Source: Thiobaca trueperi (GTDB lineage: Bacteria; Pseudomonadota; Gammaproteobacteria; Chromatiales; Chromatiaceae). Taken from it: 64,000 nucleotides of DNA. The position numbers and the translations under genes were made by a program. Location: positions 186,001 to 250,000 of the forward strand of contig NZ_SMAO01000006.1 of NCBI RefSeq assembly GCF_004342175.1, written 5' to 3'. The notes below the pieces were generated by a model. The model was given only the letters and a program-made list of their open reading frames with translations. It made no database searches and was not told where the DNA came from. Positions 44,987 through 54,840 of this stretch are shown in pieces (within the stretch, counting starts at the first letter, position 1; each line of letters begins with the position of its first letter).

Positions 44987-47623
44987 TCAACCCGATGCAT
45001 CCGCACCATCGAGCGGCAGATAGCCGGCACGCAGCAGCGGCTCGATCCGATCCGCCGGCAGCGGTCGGGCAAAGAGATAACCCTGCGCCACCTGACAGCC
45101 ATGTTCGAGTAGAAAATGCCGCTGAGCCTGCGTCTCCACCCCTTCGGCGATGATGTGCAGGTCGAGTGTGGCGCCGAGCCCGACGATGGCCTTGACGATG
45201 GCGGCGGACTGACGGTGTCGCTCGATGTTACCGATCTCAGCGAGAAAGGATTGATCGATCTTGATCGACTGCATCGGCAGACGGTTGAGATAACTGAGCG
45301 AGGCGTAGCCGGTGCCGAAATCATCGATTGAGAGCGCAAAGCCCATGTCGCGCAGATTGGACAGAATGGCGACGGCCTGATCGATGGAGCGCATGGCCGC
45401 ACTTTCGGTGATCTCGAATTCCAGCTCGGCGGGATCAAGCTGAAAGTCTGCGACACAGCTGCCGATCTGTTGCGCCAGACCCTCCTGATACAGCTCGCCG
45501 GCCGAGAGATTGACCGCAACCGGGACGGTCGGCACGCCCGCCGCCCGCCATTGACGGATCTGTCGGCAGGCCAGACGCAGCACCAGCGGGCCGAGCTGGA
45601 GAATCAGTCCGGTGGCCTCGGCGATGGGAATGAAGCGTGTCGGCGAGACCAGACCCCAGTCGGGGTGATTCCAGCGCACCAGTGCCTCCAGGCTCAGGAT
45701 GCGTCCGGTGGCGATCTCGACGCGCGGCTGATAGTGCAGCAGCAGTTCGTTGCGCTCGAAGGCCTGACGCAGGGCCTGTTCGAGCTGGAACTGTTCCAGG
45801 ATCTCGCGATTCAGGGTCGGGGTGTAAAAGCGATAGAGCCGCCGCCCTTCCGTCTTGGCGATGTGCAGCGCGGAATCGGCATGACCGATCAGATCGCTGG
45901 TGGTCTGGGCGTCTTCGGGATAGAGCGCGATGCCGATGCAGGCGCTGATGGTGGCCCGGTTGTCGCCGAAGACGATCGGGCTGTCGAGTGCGCTCTGGAT
46001 GCGCTCGACCAGCGCGATCGAATCCTGTGCGCGTCGCAGATGTCCCGCCAGCAGCACGAATTTGTCTCCGCCGAAACTGCCTAACCGGTCGTTTTCGCCC
46101 AACAGGGTTTGCAGGAGCAGCGCCACTTCGCGCAGCAGCCGGTCGCCGGCGGCATGACCCAGTGAATCGTTGATGAACTTGAGATTGTCCAGATCGATCG
46201 AGAGGACCGCCAGACCGTGCGACTCCAGCCGCGCCTGGATCAGCGCATGATCGATCTGCTCGCGCATCAGGGTTCGATTGGGCAGTCCGGTGAGCGGGTC
46301 GTAGTGGCTCAGATAGGCGAGCCGTTCGGACAGCGCCTTTTTCTCGCTGATGTCCTCGGCCAGCTTGACGAAGTGCGAGATGACGCCCTGCTCGTTGCGC
46401 AGCGGGGTGATGAGCGCCTGCTCCCAGTACAGTTCGCCGGATTGACGGCGGTTCTGGAACTCGCCGCGCCAGGTCTCGCCGCCCAGGATGGTGCGCCACA
46501 TCTCGGCATGGACCGTGGCGGGCGTGGTGTCCGATTTGATCAGATCCATGGTGCTGCCACAGACATCCTGGCGACTGTAGCCGGTGGTCTCGCAGAAGCG
46601 TTCGTTGACATATTCGACCACGCCCCGGGTATCGGTGATGAGGACGATGCTCGGGCTTTGCTCCACCACCAGCGCCAGTCGCTGAATCTCGGTTTCGCGC
46701 TGCTTGTGTGCGGTGATGTCCACCATGCCGCCATAGAGCCGCCGTGTGCCTGCCGGTGCGGACTCCAGCAGACATTCAGTGGTGGCGCGAATCCAGCGCA
46801 GCGAGCCGTCCCGGTGACGCAGACGCAGTTCGTGGGTGGAGGTTTCGCCTGGCTCGATCCCCATCACCCGCGCGTCGAAAACGGCGACGTCTTCCGGGGC
46901 GATCAGAAAACGCCAGGAACCGCGCGCCAGCACCTCGGTCAGCGGGTATCCGGTCAGGGTCTCGATGGAATCCGTCATCCAGTCGATGATGAAGCGTCCA
47001 TCCCTCCCGTCGAGGCAGGAATAGGCCACGTCGCTCATGATCTTGGTGAGCTGGCGATAACGGGCCTCGCGGGCGATGCGCTCGGTCTGATCGATGATGG
47101 TGCAGACGAATTCGGGATCCTTGCTCTCCGATTCCGGCAGACGGAGCAGCATCAGATCGGCGATCAGGGTGGCGCCTCCGGCGCCTTGCAGAAAGACCTC
47201 GGGGCAGTTGGACTGACCTGTGGCCCGCGCCTGGCGGAAGGCATTTTCGAGGACGGGGACATGATGCGGCTGGGCCAGCAGAATGAAAAGCTGGCGATTC
47301 AGCGGCAGCACGTCTGCTGCCGCTGCATTGGATTCCTTGATCACACCTTCCCAGGACACCAGCAGGGCGGGCAGCGGCAGGTCGTAATAGAGCCGCACGA
47401 AGCGCGCCAGAGCCAATTCGTTGACCTCCTGACTGTCGCGCAGCGCCTCCTGCTGGATCAGGAGCTCAGCATGATAGATGTGCAGTTCTTCGAGCAGGGT
47501 GTCGAGCGTGAAATCGCCGCGTCTGAATTCGATGAGGGTCTTGTCAAAGGTGCGGTCACGGAGGATCTGTCGTGCCTGTTCGCGCAGTCGTGTCGTTTTC
47601 ACGAGGTTTTTATGGGGCTTCAT
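44987..47623 (-). CDS. PAS-GGDEF-EAL c-di-GMP protein
   Basis: 878 residues from ATG 47623 (the frame is open to 47680, but the extra codons overlap the upstream gene). N-terminal helical and PAS-like region, then at least two PAS/PAC units (TIDSI-type ETLTGYPLTEVLARGSWRFL; VEQSPSIVLITDTRGVVEYV with FCETTGYSRQDVCG), a GGDEF domain in which the signature is GGDKF, and an EAL domain with LEALVRWN, FEITESAAM, DDFGTGYASLSYL, IKIDQSFL, AEGVETQAQ. The altered GGDEF and intact EAL suggest phosphodiesterase output. Last member of the chemosensory gene block. Confidence 0.87.
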   Translation of the reverse strand: MKPHKNLVKTTRLREQARQILRDRTFDKTLIEFRRGDFTLDTLLEELHIYHAELLIQQEALRDSQEVNELALARFVRLYYDLPLPALLVSWEGVIKESNAAAADVLPLNRQLFILLAQPHHVPVLENAFRQARATGQSNCPEVFLQGAGGATLIADLMLLRLPESESKDPEFVCTIIDQTERIAREARYRQLTKIMSDVAYSCLDGRDGRFIIDWMTDSIETLTGYPLTEVLARGSWRFLIAPEDVAVFDARVMGIEPGETSTHELRLRHRDGSLRWIRATTECLLESAPAGTRRLYGGMVDITAHKQRETEIQRLALVVEQSPSIVLITDTRGVVEYVNERFCETTGYSRQDVCGSTMDLIKSDTTPATVHAEMWRTILGGETWRGEFQNRRQSGELYWEQALITPLRNEQGVISHFVKLAEDISEKKALSERLAYLSHYDPLTGLPNRTLMREQIDHALIQARLESHGLAVLSIDLDNLKFINDSLGHAAGDRLLREVALLLQTLLGENDRLGSFGGDKFVLLAGHLRRAQDSIALVERIQSALDSPIVFGDNRATISACIGIALYPEDAQTTSDLIGHADSALHIAKTEGRRLYRFYTPTLNREILEQFQLEQALRQAFERNELLLHYQPRVEIATGRILSLEALVRWNHPDWGLVSPTRFIPIAEATGLILQLGPLVLRLACRQIRQWRAAGVPTVPVAVNLSAGELYQEGLAQQIGSCVADFQLDPAELEFEITESAAMRSIDQAVAILSNLRDMGFALSIDDFGTGYASLSYLNRLPMQSIKIDQSFLAEIGNIERHRQSAAIVKAIVGLGATLDLHIIAEGVETQAQRHFLLEHGCQVAQGYLFARPLPADRIEPLLRAGYLPLDGADASG

Positions 47624-47624
47624 G

Positions 47625-48026
47625 TCAACTGCGTCCAGTGGGTAAACGCCAGGCATCGAGGAGGATGAGCAGGGTTGCATCAGGGGGCGTCCCGAGCCAG
47701 GCCAGTGCGCGCACCCAGGGAAGCCGCAGATGGGCCGCCATCAGCGGCGGGATGGGAGAGAGCGTAAGGGCCGGAATGCGGCAGCGAATCACCGGTTCCT
47801 CCACCCGCAGCAGGCGGATGCCGTCCGGATGGGTGATGGACAGCAGCCGTTCCTGTGCAGCCGGCTGGCGTTCGGGGAGTTGCAGCAGCGCGGCCAGCGT
47901 GATCGCGGACTGCGCCCCGTTCGCGTGCATGGCCTGCACCTTGTCCGCCTCCAGCGCGAAGTTCAGTCCCCCGGCGGCACAGCGCACGACCGCGAGGCCG
48001 GCCTCAGCCCATTCCGCGCGGGTCAT
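47625..48026 (-). CDS. CheW-like small protein
   Basis: 133 residues, weak similarity to a CheW fold: AVVRCAAGGLNFALEADKVQ at the start, then ITLAALLQLPERQ and the terminal strand TLLILLDAWRL. Its start overlaps the CheW stop (ATGA), so it belongs to the signalling operon; such short CheW-like partners occur in Wsp/Frz-type systems. The last codons and TGA stop lie in a fragment that resembles a family A repeat end (ACTGCGTCCAG). Confidence 0.6.
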   Translation of the reverse strand: MTRAEWAEAGLAVVRCAAGGLNFALEADKVQAMHANGAQSAITLAALLQLPERQPAAQERLLSITHPDGIRLLRVEEPVIRCRIPALTLSPIPPLMAAHLRLPWVRALAWLGTPPDATLLILLDAWRLPTGRS

Positions 48027-48565
48027 GAAGACATGACTCCGGCGCGATGTTGAATGGCGTGAAACAGCCGCTCCAGATCCAGTACGATCACCGTCTGTTC
48101 GCGATGCCGCAAGACCCCGCTCGCCAGTCCCCGCAGGGGTTCCGGCAGTGTCTCGGGTGGTGGCTGAATGGATGACTCGATCACATCCAGCACATCCAGC
48201 ACCCGATCAACCCGCAGCCCGCTGCGCACGGGCGGGTCTCCCGCCCGGCCCTGTCCCAGGAGGATCGACGTGTGCCGGTCGGTGGGCGCGTGCGCGGCGC
48301 CCAGCAGATCGCCGAGACGGATCACCGAATCGATATCGCCGCGCACATTGATCACGCCTTCCAGGAAGGCCGGGCAGCCGGGAACGAAATGAATGGTCGT
48401 CAGCGGCAGGATCTCGATGATCCGCGATCCGGGAAAGGCGAAGCAGGCGTCACCGATGGCGAAGATGACGAGCTTGAGGGCCGGCGCATCGACGGTGACG
48501 ATGCCCGCGCCAGCCTGGCGACGCTGCTCCAGAATCTCGGCCAACTGGTCACGTTCAGGCGCCAT
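48023..48565 (-). CDS. cheW: CheW coupling protein
   Basis: 180 residues from ATG 48565 with AAGGAGCC upstream. CheW domain from about residue 28: LKLVIFAIGDACFAFPGSRI, EILPLTTIHFVPGCPAFLEG, VINVRGDIDSVIRLGDLLG and VIVLDLERLFHA. Couples receptor to CheA. Overlaps the upstream Hpt-REC-REC-GGDEF gene by 11 bases. Confidence 0.88.
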   Translation of the reverse strand: MAPERDQLAEILEQRRQAGAGIVTVDAPALKLVIFAIGDACFAFPGSRIIEILPLTTIHFVPGCPAFLEGVINVRGDIDSVIRLGDLLGAAHAPTDRHTSILLGQGRAGDPPVRSGLRVDRVLDVLDVIESSIQPPPETLPEPLRGLASGVLRHREQTVIVLDLERLFHAIQHRAGVMSS

Positions 48566-50303
48566 TGCCGGCTCCTTCGCTGTCGTGCGTGTCAGGAACG
48601 GCATTGATCCCGGATGGCGTATCGGGCTCCTCGTGGGCGATTTCCACCCGATTGCGGCCCGCATGCTTGGCCCGGTAGAGCGCCCGATCCGCCGCCTCGG
48701 TCAGAGCCGAGGCATTGGTGAACTCAGGAAAGCCGGCGACCCCGGCACTGAAGGTGCAGCGGAATTCGATGCCATCGGCAAAGAAGGTGACGGCGGCAAA
48801 GCTCGTCCGCAGTGAATCGATGACGCCCTTCGCCTGCTCAGAGTCCAGCCCGACCAGGACGACCGCGAACTCCTCGCCGCCGTAGCGCCCGACCAGATCG
48901 ACCTCGCGCAGACGCAGCCGCAGGGTGCGGGCCAGCGCCATCAGCACCTGATCGCCCGCCGGATGGCCGTAGGTGTCGTTGACCGTCTTGAAGCGGTCCA
49001 CGTCGAGCATGGCCAGACAGATCGGGCTCTGGCTCCGCCGACCGCTGGCCATCGCCACCTCCAGCAGTTGCAGGATGGTGTTGTGGTTGAAGAGTCCGGT
49101 CAGGCTGTCGCGGATCATCAGCGAGCGCAGGGTGCGCATGCGTTCGGCGCGCAGATGCACCTCGGTCACCAGCCGCTCAGGCTCCAGCGGCTTGGTGAGA
49201 AAACCGTCGGCGCCGACTTCGAGCGCCTTGAACTGGCGATCGACATTGGTCTCGGAGGACACATAGATGATCGGCAGACTGAGATAGCCGGGGATCTGGC
49301 GCAGCACCTGCGCCAGTTCGACGCCGGAGCAGTTGGGCATGTAGAGATCCATCAGCACCAGATCGGCGTCGAAGCTTTCGAGCACGGCGGGCACCTGCTC
49401 CGGCTCGGTCACGACGCGGGCGATCATCCCCGACTCTTCCAGCGCCATGGCGTGAAATTGCGCCATGTCCGGGTCGTCATCCACGATCAGAATGTGAAAG
49501 GGCTCCGGCGGCGCGCGATTGGTGAGCTGGTCGAGAATTTCGGCCATTTCAACCGCCTTGACCGGCTTGGGACAATAGGCGCTGCCGCCGACCTGGACCG
49601 CCCGCAGCCGGGCGCTGAAGTCGTCGTGACTGGAGATGAACACGGTGGGGATGGTCTGACTCAGACGGGTGCTGAGTTCGGCAATGGCGGCCGGGCCGGC
49701 GTGCTGACCCTCGGGGAAGATCACGTCCATGATGATGGTTGAGGGCGGCTCGACGGCGACGGCCTCGCGCAGGGCGTCCAGGGTCACGAAGGGCGTCACC
49801 CGATAACCGAAGCAGCTCAGCTGCGTGGCGAGTTCCTGGACGAGAATCGGATCGTCGTCGCACAGATAGATCAGCCGCTGACGGCGCTCGCCGGGGTAGG
49901 CGTCGCTGGTTTGTCTCGGGGCGATGATGAAGCCTGGACCGTGATCGTGTCCGTTGGGGGTGTCGAGATTCAGATCGAGCCCGGCCAGCGCGTCCAGCCG
50001 CCGGGTCAGTTCGTCAAGCAGCGGGGCAGTGACCTGTCCGTTGCTGTCCAGGGTCTCGCGCAGCGCCTGTTCCGCCGCCCTGGCCGGGGCGTTGATCGAC
50101 TCGAATCCGAAGGAGGCGCCGGAGCCCTTGATTGTGTGGAAGATGAGATGGAGCTGCTTGAGTCGTTCAGCGTGATCGTCGCCGGGAGCCAGTTGGGCCA
50201 GCAGATCGCGCGCCAGTGCCAGCCGCCCCGGAAACTGCGAGAGGAAGGATTGGCGGAGCTTGCGTTTGCGCTCCATGAATGATTCGGTCTTGCCGGTCGC
50301 CAT
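48555..50303 (-). CDS. Hpt-REC-REC-GGDEF diguanylate cyclase
   Basis: 582 residues. Hpt domain first (phosphoacceptor His in LIFHTIKGSGASFGF, near residue 52), then a receiver at about 140-260 (IYLCDDDPILVQELATQL, TIIMDVIFPEG), a second receiver at about 270-390 (ILIVDDDPDMAQFHAMALEE, DADLVLMDLYMPNCSG) and a GGDEF domain with intact GRYGGEEFAVVLVGLD. Expected output is c-di-GMP made on phosphorylation by the CheA hybrid, as WspR in the Wsp system. The unusual extra Hpt and receiver suggest a phosphorelay branch. Confidence 0.9.
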   Translation of the reverse strand: MATGKTESFMERKRKLRQSFLSQFPGRLALARDLLAQLAPGDDHAERLKQLHLIFHTIKGSGASFGFESINAPARAAEQALRETLDSNGQVTAPLLDELTRRLDALAGLDLNLDTPNGHDHGPGFIIAPRQTSDAYPGERRQRLIYLCDDDPILVQELATQLSCFGYRVTPFVTLDALREAVAVEPPSTIIMDVIFPEGQHAGPAAIAELSTRLSQTIPTVFISSHDDFSARLRAVQVGGSAYCPKPVKAVEMAEILDQLTNRAPPEPFHILIVDDDPDMAQFHAMALEESGMIARVVTEPEQVPAVLESFDADLVLMDLYMPNCSGVELAQVLRQIPGYLSLPIIYVSSETNVDRQFKALEVGADGFLTKPLEPERLVTEVHLRAERMRTLRSLMIRDSLTGLFNHNTILQLLEVAMASGRRSQSPICLAMLDVDRFKTVNDTYGHPAGDQVLMALARTLRLRLREVDLVGRYGGEEFAVVLVGLDSEQAKGVIDSLRTSFAAVTFFADGIEFRCTFSAGVAGFPEFTNASALTEAADRALYRAKHAGRNRVEIAHEEPDTPSGINAVPDTHDSEGAGNGA

Positions 50304-50397
50304 GTCCGTTTCTCTTATACCAGGGCGATTTCTGAACGATTCACAGGGATCGGTTCAAAAATAAGTGAAACAACTCGACGAAAGAACACTTTTGCCA

Positions 50398-50444
50398 CGG
50401 TCGTTGTCGTTATCGTTGTCGATTACGACAACGATAACGATCAG
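50398..50444. repeat. Palindromic repeat, family B core copy 5
   Basis: Short copy consisting of the hexamer arms only: TCGTTGTCGTTATCGTTGTCG, ATTA, CGACAACGATAACGA. It lies between the two signalling genes at 48555-50303 and 50484-50831. Confidence 0.8.
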
Positions 50445-50483
50445 ATTCGGTGTTCAACTTATTTCTGATACGTTACTGGCGGT

Positions 50484-50831
50484 TCAAAGCTGCGCGATCA
50501 GACGCGGCAGGTCGGTCTCCAGCGAGTCATCCTTCATCAGACAGGCGGCGAGGCCCGGCGTCTGGGCCCGCAGCGGTTCCGGATCATCGCCGGTGAGCAG
50601 CACGAAGGGCAGATCCAGCCCCTGCTCGCGGATCTCCCGGAAGAGTTCCAGCCCGCTCAGGAGTGGCATGTGCAGATCGGAGACCAGCAGCTCAAAGGGC
50701 GTCTCGTCCGCCAGATGTTCCAGTGCCTCCAGGCCGTTCGCGGCGAACAGACAGTCATGACCGGCCTCTTCCAGGATGGCCTGTGTCATTTCCCCGGCCA
50801 GGGGATCGTCGTCAACGATCAAAATACGCAT
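50484..50831 (-). CDS. Single-domain response regulator
   Basis: 115 residues from ATG 50831 with GGAGG upstream (the frame is open to 50882). Receiver only: MRILIVDDDPLAGEMTQAIL, acceptor Asp in LLVSDLHMPLLSG, VLLTGDDPEP and a Lys at MKDDS. A CheY-like output or phosphate sink for the CheA hybrid encoded next to it; the polar C-terminus shows no effector. Confidence 0.88.
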   Translation of the reverse strand: MRILIVDDDPLAGEMTQAILEEAGHDCLFAANGLEALEHLADETPFELLVSDLHMPLLSGLELFREIREQGLDLPFVLLTGDDPEPLRAQTPGLAACLMKDDSLETDLPRLIAQL

Positions 50832-50986
50832 CTTGCTCGAAACCTCCGCCGGAGACTTAATGTGTTTTATGAGGAATGTCATGGGCTCACTGTCTCTGAC
50901 ATTCTACGCTTTGTTTGTGTCTTGATCGGGTTGTTGGCACCCCGATCCACAGTCTGGAAAACGGCGCGTTCGGACAGGGTCAATGT

Positions 50987-51073
50987 TTTAAACCGCGCCA
51001 GCTCCGACAGTCGTCGATGCCCCCAGGGTTGATCCAGGCCAAAACACGGCATACCGCGCCGGGTGCAGTTTAA
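50987..51073. repeat. Family A palindrome at the cheA stop
   Basis: 87 bp, TTTAAACCGCGCCAGCTCCG at the left and GGGTGCAGTTTAA at the right, close in sequence to the unit at 4582-4668 (shared CAGCTCC, CAGTCGTC, CCAGG/CCAAGG, GCATACCGCG). The right-end TTA is the TAA stop of cheA. Confidence 0.85.
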
Positions 51074-53304
51074 CCCAGCAGGTTTTTCAGCGTTTCCACC
51101 AGACTGGACTGGTTGAAATCGCCTTTGACGATATAGGCGTCGGCGCCGACCAGCACCCCGCGCTGTTTGTCCTCCTCTTTCTGGCGTGAGGTGATGATGA
51201 TGATGGGTGTGGTGTGATAACGCGGATTCTCACGCAGCCGGGCGGTCAGCGAGAAGCCGTCCATGCCCGGCATCTCCACATCGGTCAGCACCGCGTCGAA
51301 GTGTCCGCCGAGTGCCTTCTGCCAGCCTTCGAGTCCATCCTCCGCGAGCGTCACCTGATAGCCGTGGGCCTCCAGGATCTCTTTTTCGATCTCGCGGGTG
51401 TTGAGCGAATCATCGACCACCAGGACGTGATGCGTCTGGCGTGCGTCGCGATCCGGCGCTGCCCGGTCGGGTCTGGACAGGCTCTCGCCCCGTGCGCGGC
51501 GGGCCGCCTCCAGCAGCGCCGGCGCCTGGAGCACGCTGACCAGCTCATTGTTTCCAGTCACCACCATCCCGGAGACCAGGCCGGAGTGACGCATGTGCGC
51601 GGGCAGCGGTTTGATCACCATGTCGCGTTCGTCGATGAGTTGCGTCACCACCAGCCCCAGTTTGATCTGATGGACGCCGATCACCAGCACCAGATGTCCG
51701 CCCGGATGCGGCGACTCCTCGCGGGTCTGCGAGGGCATGGGCAGATGCAGCAGGTCGGTCAGCGGGACCAGCGGGACGAATTCATTGTGCAGCACCAGCG
51801 CCGGGCGATCAGCGATCTGGATGGTCGATTCCCGAGGCACCCGGAGCAGTTCGACGACATGCTGGGCGGTGAGACCGAAGCGCATTCCGCCGGCCTCGAA
51901 CAGGAGCACCCGCATCACGGCCAGCGACAGCGGAAGCTGAAGCGTCACGACCAGCCCGCTCCCCGGACGGCTGGAGACCGACACCGCGCCCTGGAGATCG
52001 AGAATGGATCGCTTGACCACGTCCATCCCCACGCCGCGTCCCGAGATGTCAGTGATGATGGGGCTGGTGCTGAAACCGGGCTGAAAGATCAGCTCGGCGA
52101 CCTGATCGTCGGTGATGTCGGTGCGACGGGCCGGATCGATCAGACCCTTCTGGATCGCCTTGGTCAGCACCCGCTCCCGGTCCAGTCCGCGTCCGTCATC
52201 GCTGACCTCGATCAGCACGCCCACGCCTTCGGCCCGCGCTGACAGCCGGATGCGTCCGAGTGGCGGCTTACCCGCTGCGCGACGTTCATCCGGTGGTTCG
52301 ATGCCGTGATCGATGGCATTGCGCAGCAGATGCACCAGGGCATCGCCCAGACGGTCGATGAGATGACGGTCCAGTTCGATCTCGCCGCCGCTGATCTCGC
52401 AATGAATCTCACGACCCAGGTCACGTCCCAGTTCGCGGGCGACACGGGCGATGGGGTCGAAGACCGTCGCCAGCGGCAGCATGCGCATGACGAGCGCCCG
52501 ATCATTGAGGTCGCTGATCAGGATTTCCTGTTCCATCGCCAGATCGCGCAGTGCGAGCGTGAAATGGTGCAGCGCCGCTGTCTGCCCGGCGAGCTGTGTC
52601 GGAATGGGGTCGCTGTCCTCGTCAGTCAGCGACTGCATGGCGCGGTCCAGCGCCTGCGCATCCAGCAGGCGCTGGCGCAGACGGGTTTGATTGGAAACGA
52701 CCTCGCCCATCAGTTTGATGAGCTCGTCCAGCTTGTCCAGGCGTACCCGCACGCTGTCCGGGGTGCGCAATGCGGCGGGCGCCTCCCTGTCGGCAGGGGA
52801 GGGCGTTGCGGCCGCTGGTCCGACGACGGCGGGCTGTCTGTCTGGCGTCGCCGCTGCTGGTTCGGTCGGAACCGGACTGGTGACATTCGGGGCGCTGACC
52901 GGAGCGGGCGGGGCGCCGCTGGCGGTCTGGGCGAGCTGCTCGCAGAGTGCCTGATCCGCTGGCGGGAGCTGGCCGCCGCTCGACTCCACCTGTTCGACCA
53001 GTGCGCCGATGGCGTCCACCGCGCGCATCAGCAGACCGCCAAGTTCCGGGGTCTGGTTCAGCCGCTCCTCGCGCAGCGCCCCCAGCACCTCTTCCAACTG
53101 GTGCGCGGTCTCGGCGATGCTGTTGAGCTTGAGCATCCGCGCCGAGCCCTTGATGGTGTGCGCGGCGCGGAACAGGCCGTTGATGGTCTCGGCATCCAGT
53201 CGGCCGCCCGCCGCGATTCCGGTCAGTCCGGCTTCGAGCCGTGCCACATTCTCACGCGCCTCGCCGGTAAAGCGGCCCAGGAATTTTTTGATGTCGAGCG
53301 CCAT
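51070..53304 (-). CDS. cheA: CheA-type hybrid histidine kinase with receiver
   Basis: 744 residues: Hpt (LFRAAHTIKGSARMLKL, His near residue 49), a Pro/Ala-rich linker, dimerisation helices, ATPase with N box LVHLLRNAIDHGIEPPDERR and G boxes VSDDGRGLDRE and GRGVGMDVVKRS, a CheW-like domain, and a C-terminal receiver (VVDDSLNTREIEKEILEAHG, DAVLTDVEMPGMDGFSL). This is the WspE/FrzE-type layout and lacks a P2 domain. The gene ends in a family A repeat. Confidence 0.92.
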   Translation of the reverse strand: MALDIKKFLGRFTGEARENVARLEAGLTGIAAGGRLDAETINGLFRAAHTIKGSARMLKLNSIAETAHQLEEVLGALREERLNQTPELGGLLMRAVDAIGALVEQVESSGGQLPPADQALCEQLAQTASGAPPAPVSAPNVTSPVPTEPAAATPDRQPAVVGPAAATPSPADREAPAALRTPDSVRVRLDKLDELIKLMGEVVSNQTRLRQRLLDAQALDRAMQSLTDEDSDPIPTQLAGQTAALHHFTLALRDLAMEQEILISDLNDRALVMRMLPLATVFDPIARVARELGRDLGREIHCEISGGEIELDRHLIDRLGDALVHLLRNAIDHGIEPPDERRAAGKPPLGRIRLSARAEGVGVLIEVSDDGRGLDRERVLTKAIQKGLIDPARRTDITDDQVAELIFQPGFSTSPIITDISGRGVGMDVVKRSILDLQGAVSVSSRPGSGLVVTLQLPLSLAVMRVLLFEAGGMRFGLTAQHVVELLRVPRESTIQIADRPALVLHNEFVPLVPLTDLLHLPMPSQTREESPHPGGHLVLVIGVHQIKLGLVVTQLIDERDMVIKPLPAHMRHSGLVSGMVVTGNNELVSVLQAPALLEAARRARGESLSRPDRAAPDRDARQTHHVLVVDDSLNTREIEKEILEAHGYQVTLAEDGLEGWQKALGGHFDAVLTDVEMPGMDGFSLTARLRENPRYHTTPIIIITSRQKEEDKQRGVLVGADAYIVKGDFNQSSLVETLKNLLG

Positions 53305-53313
53305 GATGCCGTC

Positions 53314-54840
53314 TCAGTCTGCTGCGGTGTCAAGCCGGGCCAGACGGGTCTCACACAGCAGACGCATGTCATGCAGGGAGAGCGGAGAGGGGAGCGGGCT
53401 GGCGTCCGGCGTGACGCTCTGTCCCGGCGCGATCACCTGTTCCAACTGATGCAGCAGGATGCGGTATTCGCGCCCCGCCAGTTCCCGTTGACCACCGCTG
53501 CGGTAGAGCTCGGCGAGCTGGAAATGCGCACGCCAGGAATCCGGGCGATGGTAGATGGCCCGGCGCAGATGGGCGATGGCGGCGGCATGGTCGCCCTGAT
53601 CCTGAGCGATGCGCGCCAGCAGCAGGAGCGCATCGAGACACCAGGGGTCGAGTTCCAGCGCCCGTTGCGCCGCCTGTGTCGCGCCGGGGATATCGCGTCC
53701 TTCGAACAGCAGATGCGCCAGGAGCGCGAGATCCTGGACGTGCGCGGTCTCGCTCTCGCAGTCTGGCTTCAGCCGTTCCAGCGCCTCGTCGAAACGCCCG
53801 GCCTGGGCCAGCGCCAGCGCCTCCTGATCGCCGTTGTGCGCAGTCGGTGCAGGCCGGAGCGCGGCAGACGGCGGCGATGTCAGACGCGGGTGCGCCGGAC
53901 GTGATGCGGTGCGGCGGTCAGGATTGGACAGAGGTTTGGCTGGCAGACGGGTGGAAAGCGCGCTGAGTGCGGTCGAATCGCCACGCGACAGCCTGCCTGC
54001 TGCTGGGCGCGGCAGGCTGATTGGCGCACTGGAGACGGGCGGATTGCAGAAGAAAAAGACCCCGTCGCGCTCGCGCAGTGTCAGAACGCTGAAATCGTTG
54101 GCCAGGGTCTCGGCGATGCCGACGATGAGCGATCCGCCCGGATTGAGCAGTCCCTTGAGCTGCTCCAGCACATGCCGACGGGTTGGTACGTCGAAATAAA
54201 TCGAGACATTGCGGAAGAAAATGACATCCTGACCCTGTAACTCAGCCGGATACGCGGGTGCAAGCAGATTGAACGGCTGGAACCGCACCTGACGGCGGAT
54301 GCTGTCATTGATCTGGCGCTCGGCGCCATCGCCGGGCGTGAAATAGCGCCCGATCAGCTCCGACGGAAAGGCGCGGAACGCGAAGGGGCTGTAGCGTCCG
54401 GCGCGGGCGCGGGCGAGCGCGACCTGATCCACGTCGCCTGCGTTGATCTCGAACAGCGACTCGGCGAGTTCGCCATAGCGTTCGTGCAGGGCGATGAGGA
54501 TGGAATAGGGCTCTTCGCCGCTGGAACAGCCGACCGAGAGAATGCGGACCCTGGCGCCCGCCTGCTGATGGGCCAGTAATTCAGGGCAGAGTCGCTCAGT
54601 CAGCAGCCTCAGATGCTGGGGCTCACGGTAAAAATAGGTCTCGTTGATGGTCAGCAGACTGGTGAGTGCGTGCAGCTCGGCTTCGTCCTGGTGCAGGCGC
54701 GCCAGATAGTCTTCGGCGGAGCCGGCGCTGACCCGCTCGATTCGATTGGCGAGCAGTGCGCGCCATTGGGTGCCGGTGTCGCCGCCAAAATGCAGCCCGA
54801 TCCGTTCCTGAATGAAGGTCTGCAAGGGTTGCAGATTCAT
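53314..54840 (-). CDS. cheR: CheR methyltransferase with TPR tail
   Basis: 508 residues from ATG 54840, which overlaps the cheB stop (ATGA). CheR N-domain, SAM-binding VRILSVGCSSGEEPYSILIA, and DVIFFRNVSIYFD (variant of the usual IFCRNV-YF). After residue 270 a low-complexity linker and about three TPR units (ALELDPWCLDALLLLARIAQ, DHAAAIAHLRRAIYHRPDSW). Methylates receptor glutamates; a CheR-TPR is WspC-like. Confidence 0.9.
   Translation of the reverse strand: MNLQPLQTFIQERIGLHFGGDTGTQWRALLANRIERVSAGSAEDYLARLHQDEAELHALTSLLTINETYFYREPQHLRLLTERLCPELLAHQQAGARVRILSVGCSSGEEPYSILIALHERYGELAESLFEINAGDVDQVALARARAGRYSPFAFRAFPSELIGRYFTPGDGAERQINDSIRRQVRFQPFNLLAPAYPAELQGQDVIFFRNVSIYFDVPTRRHVLEQLKGLLNPGGSLIVGIAETLANDFSVLTLRERDGVFFFCNPPVSSAPISLPRPAAGRLSRGDSTALSALSTRLPAKPLSNPDRRTASRPAHPRLTSPPSAALRPAPTAHNGDQEALALAQAGRFDEALERLKPDCESETAHVQDLALLAHLLFEGRDIPGATQAAQRALELDPWCLDALLLLARIAQDQGDHAAAIAHLRRAIYHRPDSWRAHFQLAELYRSGGQRELAGREYRILLHQLEQVIAPGQSVTPDASPLPSPLSLHDMRLLCETRLARLDTAAD

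Noticed and set aside
46217-47668. 483-residue plus-strand frame opposite the PAS-GGDEF-EAL gene
   Set aside because: Antisense shadow; the real gene has complete domain signatures.
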